From Pyrinomonadaceae bacterium (lineage in GTDB: Bacteria; Acidobacteriota; Blastocatellia; Pyrinomonadales; Pyrinomonadaceae), in contig JAUZFQ010000272.1 of assembly GCA_030838445.1 (NCBI GenBank), positions 1-46,002 on the forward strand: DNA of 46,002 nt, in the 5' to 3' direction. This document shows positions 41,191 through 46,002 of this stretch, one piece after another; position 1 is the first letter of the stretch; every line of letters begins with the position of its first letter. The position numbers and the translations under genes are program-made. The notes beneath the pieces are model-generated. The model did not search any database and was not told the DNA's origin. It saw only the letters and a program-made list of their open reading frames with translations.

Positions 41191-43836
41191 ATGAGCGCAT
41201 TTATTAACTACGGCATTGATCTGGGCACGACGAATTCCTGCATCGTGCGGCTCGACGGCGACGAGATCAAGATCATGCAGAACGCGGATCAGATGAACGT
41301 CACGCCGTCGGTCGTGCGCGTGCTCAGGTCTGGGAGCGTGATGGTGGGGCGGCGCGCCTACAACGCCATCGCGGAAGACCCCGACAACGTGGCGGCCGAG
41401 TTCAAGCGTTTGATGGGGCAAAAATTTCAACACCGGTTTCCGGCGTCCGGGCGCGCGATGTCGCCGGAAGAACTCTCTGCGGAAGTCTTGAAGTCTCTGC
41501 TCGGCGATGCGCGTCGCAGGCAGGGCGACGGCGAGGGCGACATCCCGGCCGCCGTCATCACCGTGCCCGCCGCCTTCACCGCGTTGCAATGCGAGGCGAC
41601 GGCGCGCGCCGCACGTCTCGCCGGACTCAGCGAGCACCCGCTGCTGCAAGAGCCGATTGCCGCCGCCCTCGCCTACGGCGCGCGACCCGACGCGCGCGAC
41701 CAACGCTGGCTCGTCTTCGACCTCGGCGGCGGCACGCTCGACATCGCCGTCGTCTCCACGCGCGACGGTCGTCTGAGCGTGCTCGAACACCGCGGCGACA
41801 ACCACCTCGGCGGCAAAGATATTGATCGCCTCATCGTGCAGAAACTTTTCCTGCCCCACCTCGCCGCGCAATACTCTTTGCCCGACGCGCCCGATGCCGC
41901 CGGGAGACTTTTACGCAAACTCACACTGATCGCCGAGTACGCGAAGATCGAACTCTCGACCTCGGACGACGCAATCGTCAGCCTCATTGATCTCGGCGCG
42001 GACACGGAAGGCCGTCTCATCGAGTCCGAACTCCCGCTCGGCCGCGCCGAAGTTGAAGCGGAAATCGAGCCGCTCGTCGCTCGCTGCCTGCAACTGGCGG
42101 GCGACGCGCTCGCCGCCGCGCGCGTGAAAGGCGCAGACCTTGATCGCGTGCTGCTCGTCGGCGGCCCCACACAGATGCCCTGTGTGCGTCGGCAGATCGG
42201 CGACGCGCTCGGCGCGCGAGTTGACTACTCGCTCGATCCGATGACGGTCGTCGCACACGGCGCGGCGATCTACGGAGCGACGGTGGAACGCGCAACGGTC
42301 GCGCCGCGCGCGGCCGCTGCGCCGGTGGCGACGGATAAGTTGTCGGTGCGGCTCGCGTTCGATCCGGTCAGCACGTCGCTCGAAGCGGCGGTCGCGGGGA
42401 AGATTGACGGCGCGCGTCGTGATGCGGCGCGCGAGGTGAAGATTGACACCGACAACAACTTTTGGACGAGCGGCTGGCACGCCGTCAGCGACCACTATTT
42501 CGAGATTCCGCTCGTCTTGCAGGAAGGGAAGAACAACAAGTTTCTGATCAGCCTGCGCGACGCCGAGGGTCGCGCGCTCGCGGTCGAGCCGTCGGAGTTT
42601 TCCGTTCGGCACGGTTTGATGATCAGCGCGCCGCCTTTGCCGCACACGATCTCGGTTGAGTTAGTGCAGCCGGACGGCACGATTGAACTCAGCCCCGTCT
42701 TCCCGCGCCGGACGCTTCTGCCCGCCGAGAAGACCGTCTCGTATCGCGCCGCGAAGACGCTCCGGCCGAGCGACGCGGACACGTCTCTGGCGATCAAACT
42801 CTGGGAGGGCGAGGCGCTCGGCGAGCCGCAGGCGAACAACTGGGTCGGCAACATGCACATCTGGAACGAACACATCCGCCGCCCCATCCCCGAAGGCGCG
42901 GAGATTCAACTGCACATCAAGATTGACGCCTCGCGCCTGATCACGGTGGAAGTTTTCGTCCCGCACTTGAACGCGAATTTCAGCGAGCGCGTCTACATCC
43001 CGCAGGACGAAGAACCCGATTACCTCGAACTGTTGGAGCAAGTTCCGTTGGAATTCGAGTCGTACCTGCGACGTTTGAACTTGCTGGAAGATCAACTGCT
43101 CTTGGGCGACCACGCGGGCGCGGCGGAGAGTTTCGATTTTCCAGAAGTCCTCTACGAAGAGGGCGAACTTCCGTCGGCGTCGTTGACGGGCGGGGAAGAG
43201 AATGGATCGTCAACTTCAGTCAGCGACAACAGTTCGCAGGCCGAAGTTGATCGTTTGCGACGCGAGATCGAAGACCTCGACATCGAGATCATCTTGCAGC
43301 GAAGCGGCGGCATGTCGCTCGACGCGGACGCGGCGAAGGGTCTGGTCGAACGCGCGCGGGAGATACGCGTCAGGGTGTCGAACCTCGAAAGGCGCGTCGG
43401 CGGGAGCGCGCAAACTTCGCGCGCGACGGGCGACGAATCCGTCGCCTCGGAGACGCGCGAGTACGTGGAGAACTACGGCAACGAATCACAGAAGGCGCGT
43501 TTCGCCGCGCTCGTGCGCGAGTTGGAACGTGCGACGGCGCGGCGCGACGGGCGCGGCGTGCAAAAGCTCAACATCGCGCTCAAGCACCTGCGCGGTCAAA
43601 TTCTCTACGCGCAGGAGTGGTTCTGGCGCGAGTGGTTCGAGTATTTCCAGCGGCCGGGGCGCAAGTTCGTCAACGCGGACGAGGCCGCGAAGTGGCTCGC
43701 GCAAGGGTCGGAGGCGACGCAAAACAACAATCAGGCGAAACTCGAAGAGGCCGTGCGGCGTTTGTGGAAACTCGAACCCGTGGAAGAGACGGCGGCGGAT
43801 AAGGAACGCTCGATGCGCCCCGGCTTGAAGTTATAA
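41191..43836 (+). CDS. Atypical Hsp70 (DnaK-like) with interposed domain and long helical C-terminus
   Basis: 881 residues from the ATG at 41191, chosen over a TTG at 41152; AAGG lies upstream. The ATPase domain (about 5-365) has phosphate-1 YGIDLGTTNSC, phosphate-2 VFDLGGGTLDIAVVS near 176, and adenosine motif VLLVGGPTQMPCVRRQIG near 321. Catalytic residues appear intact. The canonical DnaK linker (VLLLD) is absent. Instead a beta-rich domain of about 100 residues (380-475, from LSVRLAFDPVSTSLEAAV) follows. Then comes a substrate-binding-like beta domain (about 505-610) with FPRRTLLPAEKTVSYRAAKT and LAIKLWEGEALGEPQANNWV, ending HIKIDASRLITVEVFVPHL. The last 240 residues are helical coiled coil, with a Ser/Gly-rich break near 660. 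Length exceeds the usual 600-640 residues. It probably works with the two genes upstream. Client and stress response are unknown. Confidence 0.9.
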   Translation: MSAFINYGIDLGTTNSCIVRLDGDEIKIMQNADQMNVTPSVVRVLRSGSVMVGRRAYNAIAEDPDNVAAEFKRLMGQKFQHRFPASGRAMSPEELSAEVLKSLLGDARRRQGDGEGDIPAAVITVPAAFTALQCEATARAARLAGLSEHPLLQEPIAAALAYGARPDARDQRWLVFDLGGGTLDIAVVSTRDGRLSVLEHRGDNHLGGKDIDRLIVQKLFLPHLAAQYSLPDAPDAAGRLLRKLTLIAEYAKIELSTSDDAIVSLIDLGADTEGRLIESELPLGRAEVEAEIEPLVARCLQLAGDALAAARVKGADLDRVLLVGGPTQMPCVRRQIGDALGARVDYSLDPMTVVAHGAAIYGATVERATVAPRAAAAPVATDKLSVRLAFDPVSTSLEAAVAGKIDGARRDAAREVKIDTDNNFWTSGWHAVSDHYFEIPLVLQEGKNNKFLISLRDAEGRALAVEPSEFSVRHGLMISAPPLPHTISVELVQPDGTIELSPVFPRRTLLPAEKTVSYRAAKTLRPSDADTSLAIKLWEGEALGEPQANNWVGNMHIWNEHIRRPIPEGAEIQLHIKIDASRLITVEVFVPHLNANFSERVYIPQDEEPDYLELLEQVPLEFESYLRRLNLLEDQLLLGDHAGAAESFDFPEVLYEEGELPSASLTGGEENGSSTSVSDNSSQAEVDRLRREIEDLDIEIILQRSGGMSLDADAAKGLVERAREIRVRVSNLERRVGGSAQTSRATGDESVASETREYVENYGNESQKARFAALVRELERATARRDGRGVQKLNIALKHLRGQILYAQEWFWREWFEYFQRPGRKFVNADEAAKWLAQGSEATQNNNQAKLEEAVRRLWKLEPVEETAADKERSMRPGLKL

Positions 43837-43876
43837 AACTCGCTTCGGGCGCGGCGCGCGAGAGGAGGGCGGACGC

Positions 43877-45289
43877 ATGAATTTCAGAATCTCCGACTTA
43901 TGGAACTGGCGCGGCACGGTGGGGCGCGGCAAATACTTGACCATCGGCCTGCTCCTGTTCGCGCTCAAACACAACCTCGACCGCATCGTCGCGGCCGCCT
44001 ATTTCAACCGCCGCTGGACGCTCTTTAACTACTGGCTCTTCCCCGGCGCGTCGAACGTCGAAGACTCGCCGCCCGACTACCAGATGTTTTACGCGACGCT
44101 GCTAGTACTCGCCCTGCCCTTCATCTGGACGGGCGTCGTGCTCACGCTCCGGCGTCTAAGGTCGGCGGGGCTGCCGTTGTGGCTGGTGCTCGTCTTCTTC
44201 GTCCCGTTCATCAACCTGCTTTTCTTCGCGCTGCTCGGCGTGCTGCCCGCGCGCGAGCCGGACACGGACGCGCGCCCGCAAGCGACGGGCGGACTCAAAA
44301 AATTTCTGGATCGCGTCATCCCGCGGAGCGCGTTGGGGAGCGCGTTTTTCGGAGCGGTCATCGTCGCGCTGTTGACCGTCGCGGCCACCGTCTGGAGCGT
44401 CAACGGGCTGGGCAACTACGGCTGGGGCTTGTTCGTCGGCCTCCCGTTCTGCGTCGGCCTCGCCTCCGTGCTCATCTACGGCTATCACGAATCGCGTTCG
44501 CTCAAGAGTTGTTTGCTGGTGTCGCTGCTCTCTATCGCGTTGACGTGCGTGGCGATCATCATGTTCGCCATCGAGGGCTTGATCTGCATCGTCATGGCCG
44601 CGCCGCTCGGAGCGTTGTTCGCGCTCTTCGGCGGCTTCATGGGCTACCTCATCCAGCACCGCGTCGAAGAGTTTCCGCAGTCGCCGCGCGTCTACACCAC
44701 GCACGCCTTCGCCGTCGTCCTGCTGGCCTTGCCCGCGCTGATGCTCTTGGAAACTTCGGTGCGCGCGCCCGCGCCGCTCAGAGCCGTGCGGACTTCCGTC
44801 GTGATTGACGCGCCGCCCGAACAGGTGTGGCCGAAACTCGTCGCGTTCGCGGAACTCCCGCCGCCGCGCGAGATGCTTTTCAAGACGGGCATCGCCTACC
44901 CTTTGCGCGCGGAGATACAGGGGCACGGTGTGGGCGCGGTGAGGCATTGCGTGTTTTCGACGGGCGCGTTCGTCGAGCCGATTGAGGTGTGGGACGAGCC
45001 GCGCCTGTTGAAGTTCGGCGTCACGGCGCAGCCGCCCATCATGGATGAACTGTCGCCCTACCCGCACCTTCAACCGCCGCACCTGAATAACTATCTGCAA
45101 TCGCGCCGCGGGCAGTTTCAGTTGACCCCGCTCGCGGGCGGTCGCACTTTGCTCGAAGGGACGACGTGGTACGAGAACAATTTCTGGCCGGGCGTCTACT
45201 GGAATCGCTGGTCTGATCATATCATCGGATGCATCCACCTGCGGGTGCTCGACCACATCAAAAATCTCGCCGAGCAGCGGCAGCCGTAA
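43877..45289 (+). CDS. DUF805 - multi-pass membrane - SRPBCC fusion protein
   Basis: 470 residues; ATG preceded by GAGGAGGGC. The N-terminal 125 residues match DUF805: WNWRGTVGRGKYLTIGLLLF, TGVVLTLRRLRSAGLPLWLV, and a hydrophobic core of four helices. Further membrane segments run to about 300 (ALGSAFFGAVIVALLTVAAT, LSIALTCVAIIMFAIEGLIC, HAFAVVLLALPALMLL). The C-terminal domain (about 310-465) is an SRPBCC/polyketide-cyclase-like fold: SVVIDAPPEQVWPKLVAFAE, RHCVFSTGAFVEPIEVWDEP, and RTLLEGTTWYENNFWPGVYW. SRPBCC folds bind hydrophobic small molecules; here the domain lies at the outer end of a membrane protein. It is 40 bp downstream of the Hsp70 gene and so is probably in the same operon. The ligand is unknown. 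Confidence 0.88.
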   Translation: MNFRISDLWNWRGTVGRGKYLTIGLLLFALKHNLDRIVAAAYFNRRWTLFNYWLFPGASNVEDSPPDYQMFYATLLVLALPFIWTGVVLTLRRLRSAGLPLWLVLVFFVPFINLLFFALLGVLPAREPDTDARPQATGGLKKFLDRVIPRSALGSAFFGAVIVALLTVAATVWSVNGLGNYGWGLFVGLPFCVGLASVLIYGYHESRSLKSCLLVSLLSIALTCVAIIMFAIEGLICIVMAAPLGALFALFGGFMGYLIQHRVEEFPQSPRVYTTHAFAVVLLALPALMLLETSVRAPAPLRAVRTSVVIDAPPEQVWPKLVAFAELPPPREMLFKTGIAYPLRAEIQGHGVGAVRHCVFSTGAFVEPIEVWDEPRLLKFGVTAQPPIMDELSPYPHLQPPHLNNYLQSRRGQFQLTPLAGGRTLLEGTTWYENNFWPGVYWNRWSDHIIGCIHLRVLDHIKNLAEQRQP

Positions 45290-45375
45290 TTGTAGTTGCG
45301 TCCCGAAAAGACGTGCGACCGGACGCGCGTCGCGTATATCAAAACACGAACCGCGGAAAGGAACTTTGTTAATTG

Positions 45376-46002
45376 ATGAGAGACAACAACCCTCGTTACC
45401 CGAACACGTTTGTACTAACGCTCGTCCTTTTGTGCGCGCTCTCCGGCGCGTCCTGCTCCACGTCTTCCGAGAGCGCGTCCACGACCGCCACGACTTCAAA
45501 CATCAAGCCCAGCCCCGAACTCTTGCAGCAGGCCGATCAGGGTTACGCGCAGCGCGACGATCTGGCGCGCGTCCGCGAAGGGTTAGAGACGCTGCGCCGC
45601 GCCCGCGCCGTTAACTACAGCAACTTCGAGGCGGCGTGGCGCGTCGCCCGCCTCAACTACACGCTCGGCGACAAGACCACGGACGCGGCGGAAAAGGAGA
45701 AGGCTTTCCGCGAAGGCATCGAGGCCGGTGAGACGGCCGTGCGCGTCGAGCCGCAACGGGTCGAAGGTCATTTCTGGCTCGGCGCGAATCAGGGCGGCTA
45801 CGCGCAGTCGCGCGGGCCGCTCTACGGACTCTCGGCGGCAGAGGGCTTGCGCAAGGAGATGGAGACCGTCCTCAAACTCGACGAAGGTTTTCAGGGCGGC
45901 AGCGCGTACATGGTGCTCGGCCGCCTCGATCTCGAACTCCCCTCGATGCTCGGCGGCGATCCCAAACGCGCCGTCGAGACGCTCGAACGCGGCATGAAGT
46001 AC
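45376..46002 (+). CDS. TatT-like TPR lipoprotein, cut by window end
   Basis: 209 residues to the window edge; the C-terminus is missing. The ATG at 45376 (MRDNNPRYPNTFVLTLVLLC) opens a signal segment ending ALSGASC, a plausible lipobox with Cys27. The body is TPR-like: SNFEAAWRVARLNYTLGDKT, EAGETAVRVEPQRVEGHFWL, ETVLKLDEGFQGGSAYMVLG, and LPSMLGGDPKRAVETLERGM. This pattern matches TRAP-transporter-associated TatT proteins (periplasmic TPR lipoproteins). No TRAP permease is in the window. It follows the DUF805 gene by 86 bp on the same strand. Family call is moderate; transport role is unproven. Confidence 0.75.
   Translation, partial: MRDNNPRYPNTFVLTLVLLCALSGASCSTSSESASTTATTSNIKPSPELLQQADQGYAQRDDLARVREGLETLRRARAVNYSNFEAAWRVARLNYTLGDKTTDAAEKEKAFREGIEAGETAVRVEPQRVEGHFWLGANQGGYAQSRGPLYGLSAAEGLRKEMETVLKLDEGFQGGSAYMVLGRLDLELPSMLGGDPKRAVETLERGMKY

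Noticed and set aside
1-46002. tRNA, rRNA, CRISPR arrays, insertion sequences, prophage
   Set aside because: Scanned by eye on both strands; no T-arm/anticodon pattern, transposase motif, terminal inverted repeat with target duplication, or regular short repeat array was found. A dedicated search could still find something small.

Overview
This is a high-GC window with long, mostly secreted proteins, many two-component and chaperone-type genes, and no RNA genes, insertion sequences or CRISPR arrays that I can see. The gene families point to a soil-type Acidobacteriota, probably class Blastocatellia: very large Calx-beta/beta-helix surface proteins, an M36 peptidase with a BACON-like domain, a vanadium haloperoxidase, a PEP-CTERM protein, and the Hsp70/J-like/rhodanese cluster. 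The lineage is an inference from family content, not from a marker gene.

Layout. 1-18.9 kb, all on the minus strand: a cut-off subtilisin-like protease, a sigma-54 type response regulator with its membrane histidine kinase, a 3,734-residue repeat-rich exported protein, and an M36 (fungalysin-type) metallopeptidase. 19.4-26.6 kb, mixed strands: a triple-PAS hybrid histidine kinase, an MFS exporter, an AhpD-like peroxidase-related gene, a vanadium-dependent haloperoxidase and a small exported protein. 27.3-38.5 kb: a second giant exported protein (1,677 residues), a periplasmic protein of unknown role, a secreted transglutaminase-like protein, two small proteins of unknown function, a stand-alone GAF protein, a CHRD/PEP-CTERM protein and an apparently decayed SMP-30/NHL fragment. 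38.9-46.0 kb, all on the plus strand and closely spaced: a J-like/transmembrane/rhodanese protein, a small GrpE-like protein, an atypical Hsp70, a DUF805-SRPBCC membrane protein and a cut-off TatT-like lipoprotein.

The two strongest points are these. First, the AhpD-like gene at 23349-23918 is read through an in-frame TGA at 23631. This codon falls exactly where the second cysteine of the AhpD active site (E-x11-C-x2-C-x3-H) should be, and a SECIS-like hairpin with a G-U apical loop follows it. It is best read as one 189-residue selenoprotein with a C-x-x-U centre, not as two broken open frames. Second, the 38.9-43.8 kb cluster looks like a divergent, self-contained Hsp70 machine. It has a membrane-anchored J-like protein that lacks the HPD tripeptide and carries a rhodanese domain, a minimal GrpE-like exchange factor candidate, and an Hsp70 with an extra domain in place of the canonical inter-domain linker.

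A third pattern is a roughly 390-400 residue C-terminal module (lamin-tail-like domain, conserved linker, beta domain, Lys/Arg-rich tail). It is shared by the two giant exported proteins, which are otherwise unrelated and lie on opposite strands. Both genes are followed by hairpins with the same GGCCGCC/GGCGGCC core. All functional calls come from reading motifs by eye; no database search was possible.
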